Positions 13,046 to 27,800 of a stretch of 64,000 nucleotides of DNA are shown piece after piece. The translations under genes and the position numbers were made by a program. Positions within the stretch are counted from its first letter, which is position 1. Each line of letters starts with the position of its first letter. The stretch comes from Lactarius indigo. Its lineage: Eukaryota; Basidiomycota; Agaricomycetes; Russulales; Russulaceae. The notes below the pieces were generated by a model. The model was not told the origin of the DNA, ran no database searches, and worked only from the letters and a program-made list of their open reading frames with translations. Where the stretch lies: assembly GCA_025766275.1 (NCBI GenBank), contig JAFKAC010000002.1:3286001-3350000 (forward strand). Direction: 5' to 3'.

Positions 13046-13843
13046 ATGCTAGACCCTACAAACCTTTCTTCCGCCCTCGGAAGGCCCCAACACGGTGGAA
13101 GCACTTCAAATTCTAGTTATTTACGCCCTCCACCGACCTCCATACATCACTGCACTGCATGTTGCACCCTTTTCTCTCGCTCCGAGCCATCGCGAAACCA
13201 GAGCTTTCTCAAATCGCCCCGACCACTTCCCATTCCCCCCCACTTTGCTCCTCCCCTGCCTATTCTGTCGACATCATCGTCGCCGATACCGTCATCGTCT
13301 ACCTCGAGCGTGACATCTACTACACCACACCCCCTGTCTAGTCGCTCGCAGTCCATCTCCCCGCGACCTCTTCCAAAAATGCCTAGATCTACCCCAAGTC
13401 CGCTCGGGATAACAAGGCGCGGCACATCCATGGAAGAAAGATCGTCACCTCTTGCAAGTCCAGCTGGCCTCGCCAGGTCACCATCGGCGCCGCAACAACC
13501 TGCCAACGAGATTCGTTGTGGAAACATATCCAAACTTCAGTGTCACCCAGGAAAATCCACTCCCGCTGATCCTGTTCCTCCTAAATTTGATGCAGGCGAA
13601 CTGTCTGACTGCCCGAGCAGTGACGAGGAACACTATTTTGACTCCCCAATGGATCTGACCACACCTGAATACCTCTCCGAGTCCACAGATGCAGTCCCAC
13701 CTATCCTGGAGGAGGCCGCGGACGAGGAACCGGGAAAGTTGGTCAGACAGTACAGCCGCAGGTGGCTACGGGAAAAGAATGGGAGACGTTGGGTGGAAAG
13801 GAATTACGACACGATCGCCCAGTGCTTGAGGGAACTTCGCTAG
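13046..13843 (+). CDS. Hypothetical Ser/Pro-rich protein with basic C-terminal motif
   Basis: I do not recognise this protein. From the ATG at 13046 (MLDPTNLSSALGR) it runs ~265 residues in one frame. The N-terminal two thirds are low-complexity, rich in Ser, Pro, Thr and Arg (for example SPRPLPKMPRSTPSPLG), and look disordered. The middle is acidic (LSDCPSSDEEHYFDSPMD ... EEAADEEPGKL). The end, 'RRWLREKNGRRWVERNYD', is compact, rich in Trp and Arg, and looks like the only conserved part. The frame is also open upstream to about 12962, but without an ATG, so the start could lie in an upstream exon. It lies 94 bp before SPF45 on the same strand. A regulatory or nuclear role is possible but unproven. 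Confidence 0.6.
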   Translation: MLDPTNLSSALGRPQHGGSTSNSSYLRPPPTSIHHCTACCTLFSRSEPSRNQSFLKSPRPLPIPPHFAPPLPILSTSSSPIPSSSTSSVTSTTPHPLSSRSQSISPRPLPKMPRSTPSPLGITRRGTSMEERSSPLASPAGLARSPSAPQQPANEIRCGNISKLQCHPGKSTPADPVPPKFDAGELSDCPSSDEEHYFDSPMDLTTPEYLSESTDAVPPILEEAADEEPGKLVRQYSRRWLREKNGRRWVERNYDTIAQCLRELR

Positions 13844-13937
13844 CTATTCGTGTAGCATACATTTGTATTATGACGGAGTTTTAATAACGGTGTTCCGTTC
13901 GGAAAGCGCCGGGAGTAGTAGCCTCTACAACGCCATC

Positions 13938-16226
13938 ATGTCAAGCAGAGCAGGTGGCCTCTACGGAGGCATTCAGTTCTCTTCTTCGTCTCCATTCGTC
14001 TCTGCCAGCCAGCCAGAACCCTCACACTCTACAGCATCCACAAAACCAGAAGCATCTGTCGTCTCAGCACCGCAGTCAGCAGTGCCAGTACAGCCTGTAG
14101 ACGACGCAGACGTCACAAACCCAGAAGCTTCCACAGCTCCTGGAAAAGCAACAGCTGGTATCTAGTCTTACTGCTGCGAAAGCTTCCATTTGAGCACCAT
14201 TATTGAAACTTTTATTCCACCTAATCCGAAGGATGGTCTGCTTCCCTTGCTTTTGCACCTGTCAAGCGCAAAACCAAACCGCCTACCAAACCACCGAATG
14301 TCGCTACACTCGCCGCGTTTTCTCAGGTTGCCGCGACGAGCACCCTACCTCCGGTGCTTTCCGCCACCGCCGTCGTTTCTGCCCCTCCAAGTCTCGTGGA
14401 TTTATCGAAGCCTATAGTGTCAGAGCCATCGTCCGGTGTGGGTCCTGGTCCCGGTCACAAGGCAGGATGGGGAAAGAAGGTCAAGCCTCCGTCTATGGTG
14501 TTGGATGAAGACGTCAACGGCTTCCGTGGAAACACGAAACGCAAAGGCGGTGGCAAGAAGAATAAGAAAGTGTGTATCACCACCTCTCACACGAGTTGTA
14601 ATCAACGTGCCCTCTAGAATAAGAATGTTCAGCAACTCGCAGCGTGGGATCCCTCCGAAACGTACTGACCCAAGCCGTCCTAATGACTACAACGAATACA
14701 AGATTTGGAAACATCGGGAACACGAAGAACGGCTAGAGCGTATTTCCATGGAGCGCCGTATGCAAGCCCAGAAGCGCTTGCGACGCAGTAGCTCTCGAAG
14801 TGAATATAGTGATAGTGACCCTGATGACACGCGTCCCAGAAAAACAGGTGCGTTACTCTAGTGCTAGCCTTTTGACGAGGGTCTTATTCTCTCGCTGCGA
14901 AGGACGATACAATGAAGATGACGACCGTTGGTCTCGCGAAGACAACGAACGTGCAAAAGGTGGCCTCGGTAATACTCCTGTCATAAATCAAGCCTTCCAG
15001 GATATAACCGGAGAAGAAGCCTACCAGCGACGCCTCGCAATGTCCAGTGGCTTCCAACATCATACGTCGTTGGCCACGTCCTCTGCTACCCGCTGAATTC
15101 TCTTGAAGCCACAACTGGTACCGCTGTGGATCGTCCTGTTCCTCCCATGAGGGCAGAAACCGGGGAAGAGGTGTACCTTCGGCGCGTCGCTTTGTCCCAG
15201 CCGGGTCTCCCGTCCGCACCTCCCAAGGTTATTCCTGCTCAACTACCCCCAAACAATGACGGAGACCTGTACCAACAGCTCTCAGAGCCTTTGGGTCAGC
15301 CGACGCCACCGTCGCATACCCAACAAGGACCTTCTGAGCCGTCGGACTTTCCAGAACGTAACTCGGTCGCATTACAACCCGCCCCTCCACCTCCCTCAAT
15401 CCCCGGTGCTCCTTCTGCAATTAACATCACCGCTGACTTCGGGGAGCGTGTTCGAAACAGTCGGAACGCAGCCGCGGCTATTGCTGCCAAGTTTAGCGCT
15501 CTTGCACCGCCAGCAGCAGAAGGCGGGGACTCATTGGAACCAGCACCAGAAGAGAATGAACATGAGCCTCCTAAGCGGTGCGCTGTTATATACATCTGCT
15601 TGTCACCATAATCCTGACACCGCCAAGACCTGACCCCCATGGCTTTGCTGCGCGTCTTATGGCAAAATGGGGACACAAAGAAGGGCAGGGTCTAGGCGCA
15701 GATGGAAGTGGCATAGTACATGCCCTCTCCGTCGAACAGGTGAAAGGCGGCAAGGGCACGGATGGCAAGGGAAAGGCTATGGGCTCTGTGCGTGGCCGCA
15801 TCATCGATGCGGCCGCCGATGTGCGTGCAAAAGCGGAGGCGGAAAGATTCGGCGAACCAAGCCGGGTGATCGTGCTCACGAATATGGTTGGATTGGAGGA
15901 TGTGAATGACCCAGATCTTCCGGCAGATGTTGGTTCGTGTCCCATTTTAGTCCCATATTCGATGTGTTGACGACCAAGGACCGCGCAAAGGCGACGAATG
16001 TTCCAAGAACGGTACAGTCGATCGCGTTATCGTGCACACAGTGCGTCCGCTGCCACAAGACGAGACAGATGCGGTGCGCATCTTTGTGCTCTTCGCGGGT
16101 CCCGCTGGCGCCTGGAAGACCGTACGTGATCTCGACGGACGATTCTTTGGCGGCCGCACCGTGCGCGCGAGGTACTTCCCCGAGTCGGCCTATAATCGGT
16201 TCGCTTTTGACGGGCCACTGTCGTAA
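13938..16226 (+). CDS. Splicing factor 45 (SPF45/RBM17-like), G-patch and UHM protein
   Basis: SPF45 acts in alternative 3' splice-site choice. The protein starts [20 protein letters not shown] at 13938, followed by the family's low-complexity segment with '[20 protein letters not shown]' and a charged coiled coil ([18 protein letters not shown]). A G-patch follows ([21 protein letters not shown]), then a C-terminal RRM of the UHM type. The UHM carries the 'RYF' signature in '[15 protein letters not shown]' and ends FDGPLS at 16226. Several introns of 50-60 bp are implied. One base (T at about 14666) interrupts the frame between SETY and DPSRPNDY, which no intron explains. Exon joining around 15080-15110 is uncertain as well. 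Confidence 0.88.
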
Positions 16227-17251
16227 TATGCCCCCATTTGAAAACATCGGATCATGTAGTTGGTTTGTTCAGGCGGACGCACTTTGTAGTGATGCTTCGT
16301 GGGAGGTTGTTGTCGATTTGGCTAGTCGTCAGAGGGCTTGTTCCAAAGCAAGGTTCCAAAGCGAGGTCTGGCTCGCTTATGGTAAAATTCTCACTGTACT
16401 TACCAGTAATAATCACCCTTATAATGGGATACGAAACTGATTGTGGTTTCGAAGGACGGATGTTGCTCGGTCAGAAGTGATTATCACAATTATTTTGTTG
16501 CACCTTCATGGCCCTTGTTCTGTAAACAAAAACTGCGCGAGTCGTACGATGAGGATCTCTGCTCGTCTCACGTAAAACTGTCGTTCTTTGGGTGATTGTC
16601 TCGAGGAGATAGTACCTATCCATGACAGAATCTATGAGTTGTGCGGCATTGGTCTGGGAGTTCATTGGTTGAAATTTAGGCTTGGGTTGTTGCGGCTAGG
16701 TCGTGCCAATTCGAGGTCATAATCTGTGCCGCAGCTGTGAGGGGAGACCGGATTCGAGAATGCGTCTGAGTTATACTTGAAGTTAGGAACGAGACATATG
16801 AAAGGTGCATTGAGAAATCCAGTGATCCAGTGCACTGCACACGCGACCACTGGCACACGAACTACCAGATCACTTGCGGTTATCTACAGTCACTTTTCGC
16901 ATTGACACCATCATCAGTGAGGTTCCACCATAGGGATTACCGTAAGTGCCTACGACTTTTTTCCAAAGGGGCCCCTTCTATATCGTCCACTTCGGTCGAC
17001 AAAGGACTAAAGTATGCAGCATCGCCAGCTTGCATCGAAGGAATACCGGCTAACTTGCTGAGGCGCCGGTCCGCAGTGACCTCTAACACGGACATTGAAT
17101 AGCAAACAGGATCGGGGGACACGGTTGCTAAATGCTGATCATAACTGATTTGAATTGGAAAAGTCGGCCTCTTAACAAACATTCGTGATCTGATCTAGGA
17201 TGCGCTAGCAAATGATGTCGGGATCCCTCGCCCTCGCCGTTCTACGTTTGT
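16227..17251 (+). other. Intergenic stretch between convergent SPF45 and SDH1
   Basis: Both neighbouring genes end here, so the stretch should hold two 3' ends. No additional frame has convincing composition. I see nothing further. Confidence 0.5.
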
Positions 17252-19756
<2,505 letters not shown>

Positions 19757-20010
19757 TTAGAGATCCTGGCTGTTTCCAGTCGAGCAATTGCGACTTGGTG
19801 GGCGTGGGCGAGAACGGAAAGAGGATGCGTCGGATGTTCGGAGTTGACAAGTTTGACCCGTAGGCGCCTGTTATTCCCTGACCAATCAGAACCCATACAA
19901 TTCCATTGTACACCACCTGTTCACCCGGTCTCGAGATAACTGAAAAACCAACAATCCGAAAACAAAACAATTGTACAGTACAGGTAGATAGAACTACAAC
20001 GGCTCTCGTT

Positions 20011-22726
20011 CTACGGTAGGACCCCCAAAGGATCATGCAGCCGTGAAGGCGGGGTTTGAGTGGGTTGTGGGCTCTGTACCACAGCCGCTGGGGGCGATAG
20101 CCCTGTAGACGCCCTTGGTAACGGAGCCAGTGACGGCACCTCTGCTGAAAACCCGCCTAACGGGGAAGTAAAATGCGACCGTGTGTGGTTCCAGGGCGCC
20201 CGAGATTTGCCCTCTTGCACAGCAGGCGTTACAGCAAATGCCGTCGCCCTTGCGCCTATTGATCCACCTAGCCGGGGCGAATCGAACGACGAGCTCGGTG
20301 GGGACGGCACAACCGAATGTGGGGCGAATGCCCTTGGACGCGGCGCGTTGGCGCCTGGTATCGGGACTGCGGACCTTGACACGGGGGGCGCCGGGATAAC
20401 GTCCTCATTGAACGACGATCTCGGCTCCTCTGTCGACGTGGTAGCGTGTTCCTGTTTCTCTTGTTGCGCCTTCCGCCGCTTCTTGAACTCTTCCTCACCC
20501 ATCAACCTTTCCTCGTCCACATCCGTGCTTCCACTAATAAGCATGTCGCGTACATACGCCAGCGCCTCAAGCGCCTCGCGCTTGCTCTCCCGTACTTTCT
20601 TGGCGCGTTCCTCTGACTGGTCGGCATCTCCGTCGAGTAGCAGCGTGTCGACGATCCAGCTGACAGATGTGCCGAGTGTGCGTTGTACGGAGCGTAGTTG
20701 GGCAATATCGCGCTCCACCTCGAAACGCGTCCGCGGCTCCCACGGGGGACGTTCCTCAGGTGGCCTTTCATCCGTGAGGGGATAGGCCGCGTATGCCACT
20801 CCATGTGCCGGCGTACGGACTAGGTTTGCCGCAAGATCCGGCAGGTTCTTCTTTAGCGGAGAGTCACCACTCGTTAGTGGTTATTATAGGCAAACAGTGA
20901 GCAGGATGAACCTTTATCTCAGACACGGCATTCATGAACGTCTTATTGATGCCTAGCGCTTCTCCACGGTCTAACAAGCCCTTCGCGAACTCCGGTAAGT
21001 TCAACTGACCGCTTCCTGCTCGCCCCAGTGATCCACGGTTACCGGGGCCTGTATCGCGTGCCGCGCGAGTTTCGGATGCGCTTTTCCGTCGCCCTCCAGT
21101 TCGTCTGCGGGGGGTTGCCAGTGATGGCTCAGGCACCTCAGTAGGGAGATTGAGCAGGTTGTGGTTCTCAAAAACGATAGATGCTCCGGCAGCAGGCGTG
21201 GGCGACATCTGTAGTGTCAAGGCCTGTCGTATAAGGAGCGCCGTGTGATGAGGTGCTGTAGAGGCCGTAGAAACCGCAGGAAGGGTGGACGAGTAGCGAA
21301 GGAGACATGTCAGTTGCCCGCTGTAGTCCGAGGGTATCACTGTATGATTGGTGAGCTCGTGTTACAAGTGGCACAAGTGACGCACATTGATTCCGTATCC
21401 GAATAAGCATGGCCACACAAATCCAGAGCGCAACGTCGAGTGAAGGGTCTACAGCAAACAGCCCGTCCCATAATACCATGGCGTCGTGTATGTTAAATTC
21501 CCTGGTAAACAACAGACGCAACCACCGACTATGATGCCCCATTGTCAACCCGCCAAATCGAAGACGCGAAAGCGGAAAATGCACCCACATTCCGTACATC
21601 TGGGGTTCGATGCCTTCTGCCTGCAAACGTCCCCAAAGAACGGGATCGACACTCTTGAGCAATTCCCCCTGTACACGGTTGCACGCATGAAGAATTGGCA
21701 GTGACGTGCGGTGCGGTGCTTCCCTGTCCGTTCAGATGCACCAGGCCTGCAACCGCAGGTACCTGGCGTTGGGGTGACTCACGCCACTCATACCACTGCC
21801 CTGCGCCACTCATGACGCAGTCAAAGAGGGCCCACGCATCTGCAGCAACCCATCTACGTGCGCAGAGTTCAGACAAGTCGTCTGACTCTGACGTGTCAGG
21901 CAGAGAATCGAAGTCGATGGCGTAGTAAATCGGCGCGAGAAGTTCGTGCATGCCTTGCCGGTAGCCGACGTCGGGGTGCAATACTGCATAGAGAAAGAGA
22001 ATCGAGGCGAGCTGGGACTGGACCGCGGGTGCTCGAAAATAACCAATGTCAGGAAAACTACGGAGGATGTCGAAAAGTGTGAACGGGAGGAAAGGAGAAC
22101 GAGTAGCGGCGATAGGACTCACGTGCGTTCCACATCCTGAGCGATTGTCTTGCGCAGCTCCACCGTTGCGAACCACTCCCTCCATGGGTTCTGGATTAAA
22201 TACACGGTCAGCCCAAATTTTCCCGAAGGCAATTCGTCAGAGAACGGCGGACATACTTCATCATGTAGGCTAAGCGGATTGTTGCGCTCCAAATTTCCAG
22301 GTTGCTCCGCGCGTATAGGTAATTTCTCACCACCAGGTACAACAAATCCGTCCTCGTAACTGCCGTCTGGCGCGCGCATCTTCTCAAGCAATAAATCTGT
22401 GAATTGCTTGCGCGACAAACTGAGGGCGCGTCTGTATGATGTTGGATTGGGGGGTAGTTCGGGTTGAGGATGGATGGGGTCAACTGGAGTAAGAAAGACC
22501 TCCAAAAGTTCATCATGAAGTCAGTGATGTATAGAACCGAGAATACAAAGGGGCGCCGTACCTTCCAAGCGAGACTGCGTCCTGGCACGCCAGACGACGC
22601 GAACAAGTTCGATTCGTCGAGATCGAACAGCCTCCCTGCGAGAGCGGCATCTTTGATCTTGGAGATGCTAAGGCCGGAGTTGAACAGATGATCATACGAA
22701 CTCCTGCCGTCTAAATCAGCCAGCAT
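20011..22726 (-). CDS. TBC-domain RabGAP (TBC1D5-like)
   Basis: TBC proteins stimulate GTP hydrolysis on Rab GTPases; the TBC1D5 branch works with retromer and Rab7 in endosome and autophagy traffic. The protein starts MLADLDGRSSYDHLF at 22726. The TBC domain shows 'WREWFATVELRKTIAQDVERTFPD' broken by a splice, which contains the Arg-finger motif DVERT. It continues with 'PDIGYFRAPAVQSQLASILF' and then 'VLHPDVGYRQGMHELLAPI', which contains the Gln finger YRQG. Further down are 'LLKSVDPVLWGRLQAEGIEP', the split 'YGMWVHFPLSRLRFGG', and 'WDGLFAVDPSLDVALWICVA'. The C-terminal third is a charged, Pro/Ser-rich disordered tail ending LHDPLGVLP at 20011. Introns of ~50 bp are implied near 22580, 22250, 22100, 21700, 21390 and 20880. 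The family is sure; the exact orthology is inferred. Confidence 0.85.
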
Positions 22727-23081
22727 TCAGACGAATGGCAGGGCGGCAGCGGACTTGAGGACCGCAGTCGATGGGCGGGTATGAGTGCCTTCATCGTCAC
22801 CTTGCGCCGCCATTCCGTCTAAGATATTCGTGCGAGCTGTATTGTACGGGACTGCACGTCGTGACAGATGGTGTAAGTCAGACACCGTTAAGAATGAGGG
22901 TGGACGATGAACATCCTTCACGCTTGCGCCTGGCCTGGCTTGATGAGCACAGGGCCACGTGATTCCATAGCGAGCACTCATATCGGGCTCTGATGCCATG
23001 TCCACCTTTGCATGCGTGCGAGCTATCAGATACACCATGCTAATATCCCCGAAAAATCTGACATTTACTTCTAATATGGTA

Positions 23082-24604
23082 TCAAAACCACATCGAGACA
23101 GAGAAACTCATCTCCTCGCTTCTCATGGCATGCCACCAACCAGGTGGGAAAAACAAAACATCGCCCGGTTCGAGTGTCGTACTCAACGCCTCAGGCACTG
23201 CGTATTTCCAGAATAAGGGGAACTTGTCCCTATCCTGATCGGAAAACACGTCAACCTGAGCCGTATTGGTCATGGAGGGCGCCAGTTGATTTGCGGCCGG
23301 ATTACGCGCGCGTTCGCTGTCAGAAGCTGGTGATGGTGGCGGGTAAGGATACATCGCCTTCGTGACACTGGACGTCGGTGGTGCTAACCAGACTGTCTTG
23401 CGACCGACGATCTGAGCTTTGACTACATGAGCCCTGGGAAAACGCGAATGGAGAGCGACACTTGAAGGCCACGTCAATCAGGAAACGAGCGCTTACCGTA
23501 GGAATTGAAAAAGGGATCCTGGGCGCCACGCCGATAAACGAGCTCTCAATTTGGTAGCAGAATAGGGCATACCGTATGTGCCGGTGACACCGTGCCTACG
23601 GGACCGAGCCAAGCACTTAAGACAAGCTCTTCCTCATTGTTCGGCGGTCTATAAAATGGATATGTGGCCGGCGCTTGTGGAGCAGTGAAAACATAGTCGG
23701 GGACGAGGATGTCCTCTCTTAGTACAGGAAATTGGGAAAGAAGGTTGTGCTGCGCCATGTACAGGATTGGCTGCGCATGACTCGAATCCTTCTCAAGGGC
23801 GTCCAAAAAGTCATCCCAGGGCATCATTCGTTGTGTCCAATCATTGGAACGGTAATCGTTCCCCACTTCTACTGGGACCACTCGGCCACGCCCCGCGATT
23901 GAACGTAGATAACGAATTGAGTGCCACGGGTGCTCATTCATGGCGGGCCAATTTAACGCAAACCCTGTTAAGATGAAGGGCCGTTCGAGGAGTTCGCTTC
24001 GAAAAACAGACAAAGACGGCGGGTTGACCAATTTGAGGATGGTGTTGGACGAAGTTGCAAGAGCTGGTGTACTTCTATCGGACAAAGGTTTGATCGGGAT
24101 AAAAGCGGGCTTAGGAGAGCACTCGAAGGGCTCCTGGGGTAGACACGTGGCTTGTATTTTCAGTATAAGGTCCTGGATGAGTGTCCACGCGCCTTGGCCA
24201 GGAGCACCGGCAATAACCAAAGCATGATCGAGACGCGCGATGCAGGACGTGGCAGTCTGCTCGTCTGGGATTTGCGAAGAAGTAAGATCTGCCAAAGCAC
24301 GTAGTATGCTCGCGTCTGAATAAAGGCGACGCCATTGAATGGGATCTGCACCGCGGGTGGCGAGCATGTTTGAATAGGCTTGTTCGATGACTTGGTCGAG
24401 TTCCCGGGACGTGTCAGGGCCGAGACAGTGATTGATAGTGAGACAGTTCGCAGCGTTGTGGAGTATCTGGATGTGTTCTTCTTCGCATTGTGCAAGTTCT
24501 ACGAAGGAAGCAGCTGGAGTGGAGTAGACACGCGGAAGAAAGGAGTCACCTTTTGAATAAGATTGACGCAATAAGCCAGCCGCGAGCCGAAGTGACCAGT
24601 GCAT
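23082..24604 (-). CDS. JmjC-domain hydroxylase, JMJD5/KDM8-like
   Basis: JMJD5-type JmjC enzymes are 2-oxoglutarate/Fe(II) oxygenases, in animals an arginyl hydroxylase. The long first exon starts MHWSLRLAAGLLRQSYSKGD at 24604, after a poly-A/T run. It carries the helical N-terminal domain typical of KDM8, then the JmjC core (FILTGFALNWPAMNE; VPVEVGNDYRSNDWTQRMM; QPILYMAQHNLLSQFP). The iron site is split by an intron: 'TVSPAHT' joins 'DPFFNSY', giving the H-x-D motif. The second His lies in 'LFFPPGWWHAMRSEEMS'. The 2OG-binding Lys is probably in 'VKAQIVGRKTVWLAPP'. The protein ends FSVSMWF at 23082. It is divergent to MOT1, 263 bp between starts. Confidence 0.85.
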
Positions 24605-24867
24605 TTTTTTTTTAAACACGGGAACGGAAGTACAGATGAGACGGCCAAATTGGGCGAGAAGTTAGGCGAGGATTGACGGCTAGGACAAATGAGGTAAGGG
24701 AACTGTCACGCGATATTTGCATCTTCGTCACACGCGTCAGTCAGCGGGACTGATAAAAGGTCGCGGGCGGGTTCATGGGCCGTGAGAACCATCCCCAAAG
24801 CAAATCAATATTTTGAAGCCACACCTCGGCCAACCGGCCCGGTCCGAATTCCTTTCCTTTTTGCGTT

Positions 24868-27800
24868 ATGTCTTCAAGGTCGGCCCGGATTCTCCGTATC
24901 TGACCGTCTCTGGTTAACTTTGACGGACAGGTTGGACCGGCTCCTCCTTTTACTCGACACTGGTTCAACAACCTCAGTGAGGACAACAGCGGCCAAACAA
25001 TTGGCCCAACTTGCCGCAAAGAGCGTTATTTCAGATGTCGCTCTTGAAGATGAAGTCAAGGCACATCGTCACCATCAACCTCTCGGTGATCCATCCGGGT
25101 GGACTGAGCTCATGGCCGTCATAGCCAGGGTTCGTAGATATGGTCTTGTCGGAACTCTTTTTCACCTTATTTTGGTCTCTAGGTTCTTCCCTATCTTCAC
25201 TCCAGATCTCATGAAACTCGATCAGCTGCTTCAAATGCGCTTTCACAGATATTCTCTCTCGTCCCCCGCTGGCATCCCTTTCAGGATGGCGTCCCTGACT
25301 CGGATGAGTGGCAAGCATCTTCGTCACCCTCCGAGTTTCCTATGGTATCTGTCGGGGAACTCGTGCGAAAAGGCACCCTTCTTCTCGCCTCATCCGGCAA
25401 GGAATTTATCAAGCCAAACGGCATTCTTTCGTCCTCCAGTGAAGTCAAGAAGGCACGTAAAGAAGCCATGGGTCGCCTTGGTCTCGATTTCCTCTACGGG
25501 TTTGGCGCAAATGACGACATGGACTTCGATAAAGAGCTGGTAGCTGGAAGTGAGCCAGATGCTCAGGTTCCTGGGGAAAATGAGGCCGCCATGAATGTAG
25601 ATCCGCCCCCAGTATCGTCAAATCTTTCTCTGGACGTGAATATAAAGTCGAAGAAACGGTCGCCTTCTCCGCGCTCCAAGTCGACAACCCCTGTCGCTCC
25701 TTCTCCATCCGTCCCGTGCGCCCCTCAGCCAGAGGAAGATATGAGCGGTCTTTCTGCTCGTGAACGCAACCGATTGAAACGGAAACGCAAGCAGGGCAAC
25801 TCTGCTTTTGTCCATGCGCCCCCATCGACGTCAAGTACCAAGTTCCAGCCGACAGCCGCTGGCACAGCGAATAAGTGAGTTACACACATCTGGAGTCTTC
25901 TTAAATCGTTCATCGTGTTGCAGGGCACGCCTCGTTTCTACAGAAGACAAACCACCACCACCCTCGAGAGTTGAAAGTCCGACGGCCTCGGAGAAGGTCA
26001 TTATTGACCCTTCGAAGGGGGGTGCTGTCTCCCCGAAGACGTCTCAACAGTCTCGAGCCTTGGAGGTTGAACCAGGGCACTGGATATGGGATGGCCTAGT
26101 CAAGGTTCTCGAAGTTGACCTATTCAGTCCTGCGTGGGAAGTTCGACACGGCGCCGCGATGGCTTTGCGCGAGTTACTAAAAGCACAGGGCAAATATGGC
26201 GGGACGAAAGGTTTTTTTTTTCTTTTCTTTTTTCGATGTCACATTCTCTAATATTTACTTGATCACAGCCAGTGCATCTCTTGTGGAAAACAGTGATTGT
26301 CATGAACGGTGGTGCAACGGACTCGCAGCCAAACTTCTCTGCGTCTTCATTCTTGATAGATTTGGAGACTTCGTCTCAGACCAGGTTGTTGCACCTGTCC
26401 GTGAGACCGTTTCACAAACCCTCGCATCCTTACTCCTGCACATGCCGCGCCGCTCAGTGTTGCACGTGCACTCGGTTCTTTTACAAATGATCCGACAAGA
26501 CTTCACTCTTCCCACTGGTGCGAAAGGCCCGGGGAAGGAGAAGAGTCATATTTGGGAAGTGCGACATGCTGGACTACTAGGGATCAAGTACGAGGTCGCG
26601 GTTCGGAGTGACGTGGTCGAAGCAGAGGGGGGTGACAGAGAAGACAAAGTCAACGTCAAGGGCAGTTCCGAGACATGGGTCACCGTGAAGACAGAGGCAG
26701 TTGGTGAAGATGTAGGCATAGGGAACGATGTGGATGCGCAGATGAAGGGTTCTGAAGAGGGGCGTGGCGTCAAGATGGAAGATCAACTCGGTCGAGGGCC
26801 TCAACATATCCTGCAGGACGTGGTTGATGCTGCTGTTCTAGGGCAAGCGTTTTTTTTTTCTTTGTCGGGGCATCTGTTTCTCACTGACTCGGGGACACAG
26901 GCTAGGTGACCGTGACGACGACGTTCGCTCGGTAGCCGCATCTTGTCTCATTCCCGTGGCGACTCATCTTGTCCGGCAATTACCAGGGTGTTTAAGTCTT
27001 GTACTAGCCGTGCTGTGGGACTGTCTCGGTGACATGAAGGACGACCTGAGCTCGAGTGTCGGCGCCGTCATGGATCTACTCGGTAATGCTTGTTTTTCTG
27101 TGCCGCCTTCTAGTGCTGATGTTCTTTAGGAAAACTTGTTTCTTATGATGAAGTGATCGAAATTCTAGGCAATAGCTCAACTTCGTGCGTCTTATTGCAG
27201 TCATACGCGCAACGTAGAATTTAAATTTCATTCCCAGATTGCCACTTACCGACCTCGCCCCCAAACTTTTCCCATTCTTCCGACATACGATACCGACGGT
27301 CCGCCTCGCTGTTGTCGAAACACTACACTCTTTTATGAACGTCGCCTCCCTTCCGAAGGGCTGGGTTGCTACCCCTCTCCTTCGTCTACTCTTCCAGAAC
27401 CTCATTGTCGAAGAGCGCACGGATGTACGCGATGCGACCGTCGCTGCTTGGAATACTGCTATCGAACTTTTGCGGTCACAGGCCGGTTGGATGGAGTTGA
27501 TCGTTACCTCACCTCAATTACTCGAGTGGTTTGAAACCATGATGACACCTATGGGTTCCCCAATTGACGCATCAGGATTTTATGATCCCTTGGCCTCTGA
27601 AAACGCCACCCAAGTGGCGACAGAACGACATAACGTAGACAAAAACATGCTCACCCAAGATCTTACTCTTGTTCAGCTGGACACAGTATGGAAGGCACGC
27701 ATTGCGGCCGGGACTGCTATGGCCTATCTCATCGCATCTTGGAACTCATCGGTGCGTCTTTGTATAATATATCGTACGTCGCCCCCTTACGCAGACGGCA

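Noticed and set aside
14653..14700. 45-bp intron in SPF45 covering [12 protein letters not shown]
   Set aside because: That segment is conserved in the family, so a single extra T is the better explanation.
20060..20785. 241-codon open frame on the plus strand
   Set aside because: It is the antisense shadow of the disordered TBC-protein tail; Ser/Gly-rich with no motif.
22727..23038. 103-codon minus frame between the TBC and JmjC genes
   Set aside because: Ends in a stop overlapping the TBC start codon, has no recognisable domain and no supporting splice sites; could be 5' UTR.
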